From assembly GCA_029339195.1 (NCBI GenBank), contig JAPTJF010000090.1, positions 1 to 64,000 on the forward strand: DNA of 64,000 nt. Direction: 5' to 3'. This stretch comes from Micractinium sp. NFX-FRZ. Taxonomy: Eukaryota > Chlorophyta > Trebouxiophyceae > Chlorellales > Chlorellaceae. The notes beneath the pieces are model-generated. The model ran no database searches. It saw nothing but the letters and a program-made list of their open reading frames with translations, and had not been told where the DNA came from. The position numbers and the translations under genes were made by a program. Positions 24,721-36,000 of this stretch are shown here, one piece after another; the stretch's first letter is position 1, and each line of letters begins with the position of its first letter.

Positions 24721-25484
24721 GCGCGAGAGGGACTTGCTGGCAAACAGGCGGAAGCGGGCTTGCGCACCCTAACGTGATCCTGCTGCTCTAGCTGTCTGAG
24801 CACGATCGAGTACAGAGCAAACGACAATCGGTGGGATTGACAGGATCTCTCCAGGCCCGCTTGGGCAGGTACCTGGACCAGCTAGGGTTTAACCCCCTGC
24901 CACGTCGCCCCTCGTCAGAGACGCATACAAACACTTCACTGTGCTTTGCATACGTTGCACAATCGCCCGAACAAGCCAAGCAGGCACCGGGGCCTACCGC
25001 TGTCACCAGCTGCTGCCAGCTGCCTGCTGTCCTGGCTGCAGCGGCCTTGGCACACCCTTGACCACATCTTCTGGCAGCTCACCCCATCCATGGGCCTCTT
25101 CTCAGACAGACGGGAGGGCTACCCGAACTGCCCCCCCAAGGTGGGCTGTTTGCTCGTGGCCACAGCCAAGGATGAAAGGAGGAACGACCAGCCTGGAGTG
25201 CCACTCCCTCCAGGCGTGCCTGCTTAATGGAATGCAAAGCCCAGCACGCTCCCTCTACAGTCAGTCTAAGCGGCTTCATCTTGATCCTGAATCTGCGAAG
25301 CACTCTGTGGGCTGGGGACGCTTGTCTACCCAGCATCTGCGGCGAAAGCATGGGCTGGCGGGAGCATTGGCGGGCACCTGCCGCCATGTGATGCTGGGCG
25401 AACAGGCATGATCATCCAAGGCGCCGCTTTAGTAGGCTCCTGATAAATCCATGTGCCCGTCGTCGCCGCTGTTGTTGAGTCGAA
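24721..25484. promoter_or_regulatory. Divergent intergenic region (genes 5 and 6)
   Basis: 764 nt separate the start codons of the minus-strand BAHD gene and the plus-strand CmcI-type gene, so both promoters should lie here. No clear TATA box or other named element was recognised; the assignment rests only on position. Confidence 0.5.
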
Positions 25485-28400
25485 ATGGGGGGCTTTCGAG
25501 GCGCGGGCAAGGCGGGCGGGCACCGGCGGGGCACAACGTTGCTGGCGGCTTACTCCGTGCTAGTTACCTTACTTCTGGCACGCAAATCCGTGCACAATCC
25601 CTGCAAGGTGGGCGCGCAGTAGTCTGCAAAGCAGGGTGCGACCGCTCCTGCGACCCTCCGAAAGGTCATTCTTGCCAGAGGTGGATCGCACCCTCTTGGA
25701 AAGTTGGAGCAGCAAGCGGTGAAGGGGCCGCAGCACTTTGCTGCTGCCGCTCATGCTGCCGCCGCTGCCGCCGCCGCCTCTGCCGCCGCCGCGGCTGCCT
25801 CCACCGCCCCCGGCCGCACCTTGCTCCGGGTCTGCGTGCCAACCCTACAGCCGTTGCGGTTATATTATGCTGACCTGCGTCTCTGTAGGCGTCTGAAAAG
25901 GCGGGTGCGGCACAGGCGTCAGACGTGCAGTGCAAGGCAAGCCGGGGGAGCTGATTGTGCAGCCAGAGGGGTCTCTCGCCTGAGTGGCACCGGCTGCCTC
26001 GTGCCTGCCTGCGTCCATAGAAAGCAGGGCTCGCAGAGTGACAGACAGTACGCGTGGCTGTGTGAACGGCATACATCGACACACTGCTGCCTCGCCTGGA
26101 CATGCCTGCCCCCCCTGCAGCCCTGCCCCGTGTGCCAAGAAACCCAGTGCCCAGAGGCAATCGCTTGTCCAGCAGCGGCAGTTGCAGCAGCGGCCATGCA
26201 GCCGGCAGGGGAAGCAGCAGCGCAGCAGCAGCCAGTAGCGACAGCAGAGGCAGCGGCGGCGCAGACAGCAGGTGCAGCAGCCGCGCAGCAGCAGCCAGCA
26301 GCGACAGCAGGCACGCAACTGGCATCAGCTTCTGTGGGATCGCTGGTCAGCTCCCCCACAGAAATCTTGCTGCCCCCTATCGACCTCATGCAACTACTTG
26401 AGCGGCCAAGTGAGTGGGCCTGGGCTTGGCTGCTGGTTGAGGTGAAATATGTGTGTGCAGATGACACAGCCGCTCTTTCACGTGGGTGGGGCTGGGCTGC
26501 ACAGGCCGGCGTGCAGCTGTCCAGGGTTGCTGCCGCCGCGTGAGCAGGCTGCCGTTTAGTGAAGTCACCTCGGGCCCCCCTGCCTGAGCGTGACCTCAGA
26601 GGGCTGGGGATGGGGACACATGGCAGGTGTGTGTATGTTTCATGGTGGTTGGCCGACCAGCCAATCCCGCCCACACCGGGGCAGCAACACGTCCCACAGT
26701 GAGGAGGGCAGCGAGGAGGTGCAGCAAGATGGGGCAGCAAAACCCGTGTGTTCCCGTGGCAGTGTGTTGCCAATCCAGCCACGCCCCCTCTGCCCGGCAA
26801 CCCCCTGCCCCCCTCTTCCAGTGGGGCAGACAACGCTCCAGAGGGAGCTCTAGATCTGTCTTCCCTCTCCGCCCCCTCCTACATGGCCGCAGTGTGCGCT
26901 TGATTGCCGAGGCTTGCAGCTTGCTGCTGCAAACAACAATGCCCCCTCTGCCGGCCCCTCTGCCTGCAGACAACGCCCTGTCCGCCCTCTCCGACATCTC
27001 TTACATGGCCAAAGTGTGCGCGCCTGCCCTCAACATAACAACGCTCAAGGGGGCCAGCGAGGAGGCAAGGGCAGCGGTGCAGGCGGCGCTGCAAAGCGAG
27101 CTACTTGACATTGTTGAGAAGGTCCAGGGGTCGCTAGGTGCGCCTGCGTTTGTGTGTTTTGCATCACTGGTGTAATGGGTGTGTGGTTGCTTGGTCTGGA
27201 TTGGGTGGGTTCCTGACTCTGCAGCCGATCCCCAGAAAACGCTGGTGGGCAGCGTGCGCCGGCGGAGCTCAACTGCAACTATTGGTGACTCTGCCCCTAA
27301 CGCCCGCTCGGACTGTGGGTTCATGCTAGTCGCCCACCTGCTCTGCCCTGCCCTGCCCTGCTCTCCTCCCTGCCCTGCAGCCGGACCCCGGACAACGGTG
27401 CTGGACAACCTGGGCCTGCCGAGGCTCCTCCACTGTTTCCCGTCAATCTGCCCCCAACTCCCTGCCCTGCAGCCGATCCCCGGAAGACGGTGCTGGACAA
27501 CCTGGGCCTGCCGGGGCTCAACCACCCGCGCTTCTGGGCTGTGCGAGGGGCGATTGCAGAGCACCTGGGCAGGGGGTACAGCATCCACCCGTGGGGCCAC
27601 GCCCTGTGCTGCGACTCTGCTGGTGGGTGGGTGGGGTGGGGTTGGGCGTGGGGGTGAACAAGAGCACAACCAGCTGCCGCGGCAGCCCAAACGTTGGATG
27701 TGCGGCGAGTGGGTGGAGAGGAGGGGGGAGAGGAATGCTGTCTTAGGGGAAGGGTGGGAGGCGGAGCAGGGGGAGCGCTTTTGCTGCCGTCCCCCAGGGC
27801 AAAGGGTGTGGTGACTCATGCCTAGGGCGACAAAGAGGCGCGCAGGCACCACAGCAAGGCGACAGTGGGTGCAGGCGTGAAGGAGGCAGCTGGCTTGCTC
27901 TTGGGCTTGTTTCCTCTTTGTACTGTGGACTCAATCCCGACCCGTCCAACTGCATGCATTGTTCTTTTGTGTGCGCAGGCAAGCAGGTGACCGCTGACCA
28001 ACTGGGCAAGCTGGGCGGCCCCAAGGGGTGCGGCCTCCAGTGCAACGGGTGAGCGCTCACTATAACGGCTAATAAGGACAAGCCGTGCAGCTGCGCCCTC
28101 CCCACAGCACAAGCTGCAGCCCTCAGCGCTGCGCCTGCTGGGGCTCGACTGCAGCAACTCCTGGGCCCAATTGCTTGTCATTAGGGCAACCGCCTGCTGG
28201 GGCTCGACTGCAGCAACTCATGGGCCCAATTGCTTGCCCTTGGGCACCACCTGCAGCTACCCAAACGGCGACTTCATGCTGCAAAGCATTGAGGACATGG
28301 CGCAGCGCGTGATGTATGTGGGCTACTGCACAGGTCAGCACGTGATGTGCGTGTCCTGCTGCGGTGTGGGCGGCAGGGGGCGTGGCTGCGCAGGCCAGCA

Positions 28401-31400
28401 CGCGCTGTGCGTGACTTGCTGCAGTGTGGGTGGCAGGGGGCGTGGCTGGGCAGGCCAGTGTGTGGGGTTGCGGGCAAGGTGGGTTGGAGGGTGGGGGCAG
28501 GACGGCAGGTGGTGTGTGGGCACAAGAGTCGTGGCACGGGGCGGCAGGTGGCAGAGGCTTGTATGCCGGCGTGCGCTGTATCCTGGGAGTGCCCTGTGGG
28601 CCCCTGCCAGCCCTGCCCAGCCCTGCCCAGCCCTGCCAGCCCGGCTTGCCCTGCCCCTTCTGCCCCACCCTGCCCACCCTGCCCACCCTGCCCCCCTGCC
28701 CTGCCGACTGGCCTGCAGACCCACCCTTTTACAAGGAAGGCTATGTAAATGTGATTGCCGAGGTACGCCCATGCCCTACTGTTGCTGCATCTCGGTTTGT
28801 GGGTGGTATGCCAGGGGGTGCACAGCAGGCAGCGTCAGTACGCGCACACACACATGTGCCCGGCGCCAGCGGCGCTTGCCGTGCTGCCTTACCTGCCAAT
28901 GCCCCACCCAGCTGCCCTGCCCTGTCAGCTTCCCGGCCGCATTGGCCGCCCGTCCCTTCCCTCGCCCCACCGCTGCCCTGCCCCACCGGCTGGCCTGCTG
29001 CTTGCCTCGGCCCCGACCGCCGCTCCAGGGCCCCACCCCACGCACCCCACCCATCGCCCTGCCCACCTTCCCAACCCCACGCATCCCAGCTGTCGCCCTG
29101 CCCGCTGCGCCCATCTGCTCAACCTAAGCTCACCAACCCCAACTCCAGGCTTCCCGCACAGACGCGCCCACGGCGCATCAACAACCTCAGTCTAAGGGAC
29201 TGATGCTGGTTCTGTGGTGAAGACGGTCACCACTCGCCGACGAATCACGTGCACTTGTGCCTGCGGCCCTGCTGCAGCGCTTCAACAGCCCGGAATTCAA
29301 GGACTGGTACGACGTTGAAACATATCAAGAAGACGCCATCATCTTTGCTTTCCAGCTCTTCTACGAGCGCCACATGGTGGATGGCAGTGTTGTGCCTGGC
29401 TGGCCGTTAGGTCGTGGTGGCTGGCCATGTGGCTTGTGTGCCTCACAGCTGCCTCAGCCGCTGCCCTGTGCCCCTCTTCGAGCCGCGCCCTGCGCCCGGC
29501 ATGAGAGGCCGCGACGCAGGCTGGCATGCAGGCGCACCAGCCCCCACCCCGCCCTCACGCCTCGCTACCCCCGTCTGCCCTTGCCCTTCCCCCGCCATGC
29601 GCACAGACGTTCATGCGGCAGCGCTGGCTGGGCGCGGTGTGCCTGCAAAACCCCTTTGATGCCTGGTCCATCCAAGACATCATCGTGACGGGTGGGTGGG
29701 CTGGGGCCGCTATTGGCGGGCAGGAGTGGGTTGGCAGGGCGCGCCTCCGTCCTGCCGCGACTGTTGTTTGGTACTTATTGCGCGTTGCAAGTACACCTCG
29801 CTGCGGTCAGGCCTGATCTCGTCAATCAAATCGACCAGTGCCGACAATGGGGCCTCTGCCCTGCTCTGGGCTGCGTGTTCGTTGCTGCTGCCCATCTCCC
29901 TCCCCTCTCAACTCATGCTTGCAGTCACCCATACCCCCCTCCCTCAAGACGTGCTTGCAGTGCCCCCCCCCCCCCCCCCCCCCCCTTCTACACATGCCTT
30001 GCAGTGAAACCCGACTTGATCATAGAGACGGGCACCGCCAACGGAGGCTCCGCCCTGCTCTGGGCCTCCATCCTGCACATGATGGGGCAGGGGGGAAAAG
30101 TGCTGACCATAGACTGGGACGACCCAAAGCAGCAGCTGTTTGGCAGCAATGCGGTGGGTAGGGCTGGGAGTGCGTGAGGTGGAAACGGGGAAGGATTGGA
30201 GGCCGGTCCCCCCCCAACCCGCCCACCCCTTCCACCCTTGCACCCTGCCCTGCAACCCCTGCCCCGCCCCCTGCCTGCTGCCCAAGTCCCCCACCCTTCC
30301 CAGGCCTTCCCCCAGGAAAGCTTGCTGTGAGATCGCTGGACCCATGCACCCGCCTCACCTCCCCTGTGCCCCTGTCTCAGCTCCCCCACCCAACCCCGCA
30401 TTTTCTGCCTGTTTGCCCTGCCGTACCCCCGCCCCCCTTGGCCCCCTTTCCTGCCAGGCCACCCGCTGCGAGACCCCGCTTTTGAGTGAAGTACACCCGT
30501 GCATCTGTGCCACCTCCCCCGCGCGCCTTCCCCCACTCGACCCCGCTTCCTGTTTGCCCTGCCCTGCCCTGCCCTGCCCCCTCCCATCTTGCCCTGCCAG
30601 GCCAATCCCTGGGAGAGCCCTCTGTGGGGCCAGTACGTCACCTCCCTGCACGGCAACTCCTCCACATCCGACGGGATGTTTGCGCAAGTGAAGAAGGCGC
30701 ACGCGGAGGCCAAGCAGGTGGGTGCATGCGCGTGTGGTTCCATGTGCATATGCTTCTGAGGGTCAAGTACTGTGATGGAGCTGACCCCAGGCGAGGCATG
30801 TGAGCACTTAAAAGCTCCCGCTCTTCCAGGCGCTGGCCTTTTGGACGGCAGCCCCCGCTTGCCTGCACGAGTTCAGACCAGTAGACGCGGTCATTGTATG
30901 TTGAAGTAACTTTGGTGCCAGCTAACCGAACAACCACCTCCTCTCCAGGTGCTGGTGCTTCTGGACAGCAGCCACGAGGAGGAGCACGTGATGCTGGAGA
31001 CAGAGATGTATTGGTGGGGGGGGGGGGGGCAGGGCCGGGGGGCTGGACTGGGGGCTGCTGCTGCTGCCTCCTCCTGCTGCTGCTGCTGCTACTGATTTAA
31101 ATGGCTGTTCTTGGTAGTGCTGCTGCTGCTGGCTGCCGATGACTGCTGATCTTGCTGCTTCCGCTGCTGGCTGCCGGCGCACTGCGGAGGAAGCACACGC
31201 ATTGCGTTGGACGTACTTGCTTTCCATTGGATGCCCCCTCTGCTGTGTGGGACCGGCGGGCGAGGAGCCGGGTGCCCGTCGGCCGGCTCCGACTCTCCAT
31301 GGTGCTTGCCGTGCCTAAATTAGATTAAATCGACTTCCCCCACACTCCCGTGGACTGCAGCCCCCTGGCCTCCCCTGGCAGCTACTGCATAACGCAGGTA

Positions 31401-32091
31401 AGGAAGCAGTGAACAGATACGCACTGATGTACGCACAACGCTCAAGGGCGGGGGTGGGCAGGGCCGGGGTGCCCACTGGCCTCCCAGCGAGCGGGCCTCG
31501 CGTGGCTCGCCCCAGCTTACATGTGCTTCCCTTGGCAGGAGCACACTCCTGCCGGACGCTTTCTGGGCGGGATCCACCGCCCTCCAGGAACCGCCCCCTC
31601 CACTGTCACCTGCCCCCACACCCGCCCTTGAGCGTTGTGTGTATACCACCCCCATCCACCCATCCACCCCGGGCCCCCGCCTGCAGGACACCAAGATGGG
31701 TCGGTTCAACTGGGAGGGGCCGATGGCGGCGGTGCAGGCCTTCCTGGGCAGGCACCCCGACTTCAGCAGCGACCGGTCGCGGGAGTTTGGCTTCACGGGT
31801 GGGTGGGCAGGCGGTGGGTGCCACCCAGCGGACTGGGTAGGAGGGATGGGTGGAATGAGGAAATGAGTGGGTGGAGTGGGTGGGTGGTCTTGGTGGCTGG
31901 TTTACGTGGGGTGGGTGAAGGGGGAGGGAGAATGGTGGCCCTAGTGGGAACGCTCGCGCCGCCGCCCCCGCTCCCAAGCCACCTGCCCAACGCGCTGGCC
32001 TGCCCACCCGCCCCTCAACCCTTGCGCCGTGCCCATCCCACCCTGCCCCCCCACAGATCACCCAAAGGGCTATTTGAAACGGCGAGGGTGA
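25485..32091 (+). CDS. Membrane-anchored CmcI-type (cephalosporin hydroxylase/sugar O-methyltransferase family) protein
   Basis: Exons: 25485-25607, 26121-26409, 26970-27137, 27473-27622, 27979-28048, 28257-28333, 28719-28762, 29278-29376, 29607-29691, 30005-30153, 30601-30717, 30949-31013, 31361-31397, 31687-31798, 32057-32091; 539 residues. The first exon encodes a short basic tail and a hydrophobic anchor (TTLLAAYSVLVTLLLARK), typical of a type II Golgi protein. An Ala/Gln-rich stem (~60-110) follows. The catalytic part is CmcI-like: YQEDAIIFAFQ, NPFDAWSIQDIIV, SAM site DLIIETGTANGGS (~372-384), TIDWDD, LLDSSHEEEHV and PLASPGSYCITQDT, ending HPKGYLKRRG. Family members include bacterial rhamnosyl O-methyltransferases, so O-methylation of a glycan is the likely role (inference). 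The signal-anchor exon is predicted from phase fit and hydropathy only. Confidence 0.88.
26824..26905 (+). repeat. Intronic relic of gene 6 exon 3
   Basis: The segment repeats the start of the exon at 26970: GCAGACAACGC... and CTCC(T)ACATGGCC...AGTGTGCGC recur, but the copy runs into a stop (TGA at ~26901). Confidence 0.75.
27218..27432 (+). repeat. Two intronic relics of gene 6 exon 4 acceptor end
   Basis: Copy A (27218-27255, CTGCAGCCGATCCCCAGAAA) and copy B (27372-27432, CTGCAGCCGGACCCCGGACAA, then CTGGACAACCTGGGCCTGCC) precede the true exon start at 27473 (CTGCAGCCGATCCCCGGAAG). Copy B keeps ~55 nt with few changes. All three copies keep a usable CAG acceptor. Confidence 0.85.
28132..28250 (+). 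repeat. 59-nt tandem duplication in gene 6 intron
   Basis: Two units of ~59 nt (28132-28190 and 28191-28250) are nearly identical, sharing CGCCTGCTGGGGCTCGACTG and the following ~30 nt. The second ends next to the exon 6 acceptor. Confidence 0.9.
28327..28466 (+). repeat. 60-nt tandem repeat starting at the exon 6 donor
   Basis: Unit 1 (28327-28386) includes the exon end and donor TGCACAG|GTCAGC. Unit 2 (28387-28446) repeats it as TGCGCAGGCCAGC. A third partial unit starts at 28447. The duplicated donors carry GC instead of GT. Confidence 0.85.
29803..29876 (+). repeat. Intronic relic of the gene 6 SAM-motif exon
   Basis: Starting at GTCAGGCCTGATCTCGTCAA, the relic reads VRPDL then, after small indels, a copy of the segment SALLW (GCCTCTGCCCTGCTCTGGG). 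The true exon at 30005 reads VKPDLIIETGTANGGSALLW. Confidence 0.8.
29963..29988 (+). repeat. Homopolymer C26
   Basis: A 26-nt C run sits shortly before the acceptor of the SAM-motif exon of gene 6 and serves as an extreme polypyrimidine tract. Confidence 0.85.
30821..30860 (+). repeat. Intronic relic of gene 6 exon 12 with acceptor
   Basis: CTCTTCCAGGCGCTGGCCTT and TTTGGACGGCAGCC copy the true exon start CTCTCCAGGTGCTGGTGCTT and CTGGACAGCAGCC at 30941-30975. Confidence 0.75.
31423..31645. repeat. Inverted repeat inside gene 6 intron 13
   Basis: ACAACGCTCAAGGGCGGG (31435-31452) has its exact reverse complement at 31621-31638. Similarity extends to ~32 nt per arm. The enclosed ~168 nt shows no coding sense. 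It could be a tiny non-autonomous element or an inverted duplication. Confidence 0.8.
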
Positions 32092-32664
32092 GGCGGGGCG
32101 GCGGCGGCGGTGGCATGTCTTGCATTGCAAGCCACAGCCGCCTCTCCTGCTTCATCTTATGTATGTATATCATTACTTAAAGAACCGCGCGACTTCGGCA
32201 TGGGTGCTGATGCAGCAGGCGAAGGGACAGGACAGGGGGACTGCCCGCACGGGCGAGGAGATGCAGGGGAAGCGTCAGGCACGCAGCTTGCCGCACCCAA
32301 GAGCTGCCAAGATGCCCTGCCCCCCTGCCTCCAGCAAAGAAGCTGTGCGGCAGTCGGGGCTGGCAGGAGTGGGCGCAGCAACAGCATGCAGACGCTGCCC
32401 TGGGGCGGGGAGGTCCACGTCACACTCTTGGCACAGCACAGCACACAGCAGGCAGCCTGCGCCTGAGTCACCGCTGGGGCCGGGGCAAGCCCACCCAACC
32501 CAACCCAACCCTTGGGATGCGCATGCACGGCCTGATACCTTTGGGTGCTCAGTGGGTAGTACACAGGCAGGCCTCCTGGGGGGAGCAGCTGCAAAAGCAA
32601 AGCCCAAGTGTGCTGCCGGCAGCTGCTGGCCCACGTGCCTACGTTGCCTCCCCCCCCCGCAGCG

Positions 32665-32700
<36 letters not shown>
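32665..32700 (+). repeat. (CCTG)9 microsatellite
   Basis: Nine perfect CCTG units in the 3' flank of gene 7. The opposite-phase CAGG tract at 33022-33077 is its inverted partner. Confidence 0.9.
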
Positions 32701-32779
32701 CCCGTCAGAGCGGCTGCCTGCCCTCACAGCCGGCTCTCTGGGTTTCCAGGCGCATGCCATCTCTCAGTGCACAAGTGCC

Positions 32780-32784
32780 TTACA
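32780..32784 (-). terminator. TGTAA polyadenylation signal of gene 7
   Basis: TGTAA on the minus strand 58 nt after the stop codon of the exostosin gene. Confidence 0.6.
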
Positions 32785-32842
32785 CTAGGCAATCATGCAG
32801 GTGGGTGCGTGATCACATGTCACTTCGTGGCACGGCACGATG

Positions 32843-33035
32843 CTATCTGCTCGGCGCGGCATGCGCTCCCAGGTCGTCGAGCCGCGCGTAGAGCCACTGC
32901 ATGGGGTGGGCAAAGCAGCAGGTATGCTGTGGTGAGGCGGGCAGTGCCGGACCAGCAGCCACAGCAGGTGCCCTGCCGCCAGGCGGCCTGCCTTGAGAGC
33001 ACTCGGCCGCACCTCACACAAGCAGGCAGGCAGGC

Positions 33036-33075
<40 letters not shown>

Positions 33076-36000
33076 CACACACCTGGAAGAGCGTGCTGAG
33101 AGCGTCGTCCTGCCCTGGATCGAAGTCTAGCTCCGGCTCCGGCTGCAAATGCGCCATCGCCGCCTCTTCTGCCGCCTTCTCGCTGCGCTTTGCCTCCTCT
33201 GCCGCCGCCTGGCCGCGCCGCTGCTCTATCATGCCACGCACCATGCTGGCGTACGGCCGGTAGCCGCGCATCCACGTGAACCTGCCATGACACGAGGCAC
33301 GAAAGCAAGCAACATAAGCTTTCACAAAAATAAAAAAATGAAAAACTGTAGAAAACAAATGGTGGCATGCGGCCCCGCACATCCAAGTGACCCTCTTGTG
33401 GGCGTGTCTATCAAAAGCCTGAACACCCCACCTCGCCTCCCCACATGCCGCCTGTGCCATCCTTTGCTTTCACGGCAATCAACGACAGTAACACAACGCA
33501 AGCACGGGACAGCCCCCGCACCTGTGCCACACTTTGCGCCCGGCGGCCTGCATGGCGGCCACGCGCTGCGGCGGTACCGCCGCCAGTATCTCGGGGATTC
33601 GGGCCATGTCGGCCTGTGGGATGCGCAGGGAGAAGTCGTCCAGGTTGAGCAGCGACTGCCACATCAGATCCACCTGGTCTTGAATGATGACTGGGATGCA
33701 GCTGCGGGGCCAGGGCGGAGAGGGGGAGAGCAGAGGTCACACCTCTGAAGGACAGACACACATGTGTACCATGTGTAGTAGAGAGGTCAGTGCACTTAGT
33801 GTAGCGACTGCCACAGCAAGCAGGCGCACTTGGTTCTGGATCACGCTGGACGGCTGCAGGCAGGCCCCTTGTGTCTCGGCAGTCAAAAGAAACAAGGCTT
33901 GCTGAACTAAATGCTCATGCACACCCACCCACACTCATCACATGTACGCCCACACTCATACACACACAGACACCCACGCAGCACACGCGCACCCGTGCAG
34001 CAGGCCGTCCTCGAAGCGCGACGACCAGCCGTCTCCCATGAGCGCAAATGAAAAAACGGAGGAGGCTAGGAGCTCGCCGTAGGCCAGCTTCTCGTCAGGC
34101 GGGTTGGTCTCGCCGATCCAAATCTTGTGCTTGCCCCACCAGTCGTGCTCCACTGCAGCACGCGCACCATGCAACCGCACGCAAGTCAGAACATGGAGGA
34201 GGCAGCAGATTCAAAAGGCATGTCATGTGCCTCTGTGTGCGTCTGCACGTGGGCGTAACATGTGGCACAACATACTAACATACTGGGTTTCAGCCTGCGG
34301 CTGAACTGGTGCCAGTTCGAAACACACTGCGCAGGGTGCAGTGGACGGGCGGGCGGGCGGGGCAGGGCGGGGCGGGGCAGCATGGTATAAGTGCGCAGGC
34401 AGGGCGCGCTGTAGGCGCTGTCAACGTGCGCCCTTTATTTCCTGAAAGCCTGGCCACATCCCAACAACCATAAGCTGGCTCACGTGAGTGATTGGTGAGG
34501 AACTGGCGAATTCCGCGCGAGAAGGCAGGATTGTCCTGCTGTATCCGGCCTGCACACACCCAGTGGTGGGGAGGAGCACGCGCACATGCAGCGTGAGGCG
34601 CGCAGTCACGGTGCGTGGATGGAGGCTGAGGCAGGGGGGCAGGCGGTTACGGCCTGCCTGTCAGATGGGAGGGGCGTTTGCGTGTGCATCTCAATTATGT
34701 CAATATCAGTTATTGATTGATTGATTGATCTCGACATGGCACCTCCTGCTGTGGTTGGGTGTGGACCTCCTGCTGGCACCAGCACCCTCCTCAGCACAGC
34801 GCAGCACAGCACGCATGCCACACCAGCCGCCAGCAAGGGGACCTGAACCCTCCCCTCGCAACAGGCATCCGTCACTGCCACACGATGAGCAGCCACACGA
34901 TAATGAGCAGCGGCCCACCCTTGAAGAAGGCCAGGATGCGACGCTCGCGTGGCGGGGCGCCGGTGAGCGGGGAGTGGGCGTACTTCTTGGGGGAGAACAT
35001 GGTGGGGATGATGAGGTCCTGCAGGGGGAGAGGGGAGGGGGCATGGCAGACACATTCAAAATAAGAATGTGTTGGGTCAGCTGAACCGCCAGGGTGGACT
35101 CAGTTTGGCTTCGCCTATAGGGAAGGGAGGCTAGGGAAGCTAGCTCGGGATGGGAACGGAGGCTCCCTGCACTGGTTTGGGCTGGGCATGCGACAGCTTG
35201 TCATGCCTAGCAGGACCTTGGAGGTCCTGCGTGGCTCCCGGGGGCCGGGGGGGGAGAGGGAGGGGACAGGCGGCACTAGCGCGTGAGAGGATGCCCCCTG
35301 CTGGGCACCACACCGCTGGGGCAGGCGTGTCCCTGTGCGAGTTTAGAAGTGGTGGTCAGAATGGAAGCGCACAGACGCGCGGCCCCCACCTTTGTTGCGT
35401 TGTAGCAGGCGAAGTTACCCAGCTTGTGCAGGTGCCCCTCTGGCTGCCACACCGGGTGCCTGCAGGCCAAACACACACATGCTGGTGGTGTCATGCATGT
35501 TCAAAGACGGGCAGCCCGCATCAGAAGAAGGCAGGGACAGCCGGAGGGCGGGGGTTGAGCAAGCCACGAGCAGGCGGCGGCACCGGGGGGCGGAGAAGGC
35601 GCAACAAGAGAGGTGCCAAGATGCAGCGCAACCGCTAGTAAGAGTGTGCTGGGCATGACATGACCACAGCACATGAGCCGTGGAGGCAGCGCATGCCCAA
35701 CATCCATCCAGCGCAGCAGTATCAGCAGCACCAGCAGCACCAGCATTCGTGTGTGGCAGCAGCGGCAGGAAAAGCAGCACAAGCATTCATGCGGTGCAGC
35801 AGCGGCGGCATAAGCAGGCGGTGACAGCGGCAGTGGCAGAGGCAGGCAGCGGCCGCAGCAGCTCACTTGATTTCGGAGGAGTAATAGTCGGGGCCGAAGC
35901 CCGTCTGGCTGGTGTGCGGCACGTCTGTGCGGCCCCAGTGGGAGAGGATGATGGCGGGGCGCCACACAGCGGGCACCCAGCAGGAGGCCTCGTCGTGGCT

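Larger units (their letters stand above)
32092..32842. other. Convergent intergenic region between genes 6 and 7
   Basis: This is the shared 3' flank of the CmcI-type gene (+) and the exostosin gene (-). It holds a CCTG microsatellite (32665-32700) and the poly(A) signal of gene 7. No gene is seen. Confidence 0.6.

Noticed and set aside
25704..26195. Upstream in-frame extension with poly-Ala as the N-terminus of gene 6
   Set aside because: A better start is the signal-anchor exon at 25485 joined to a strong acceptor at 26120; the extension is low-complexity intron sequence.
27218..30860. Intronic exon copies as mutually exclusive alternative exons
   Set aside because: Most copies have frame breaks, lost key residues or lack one splice site, so they are read as relics, not as functional alternatives.
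33022..33077. CRISPR-like or satellite array
   Set aside because: It is a plain tetranucleotide microsatellite without spacers.
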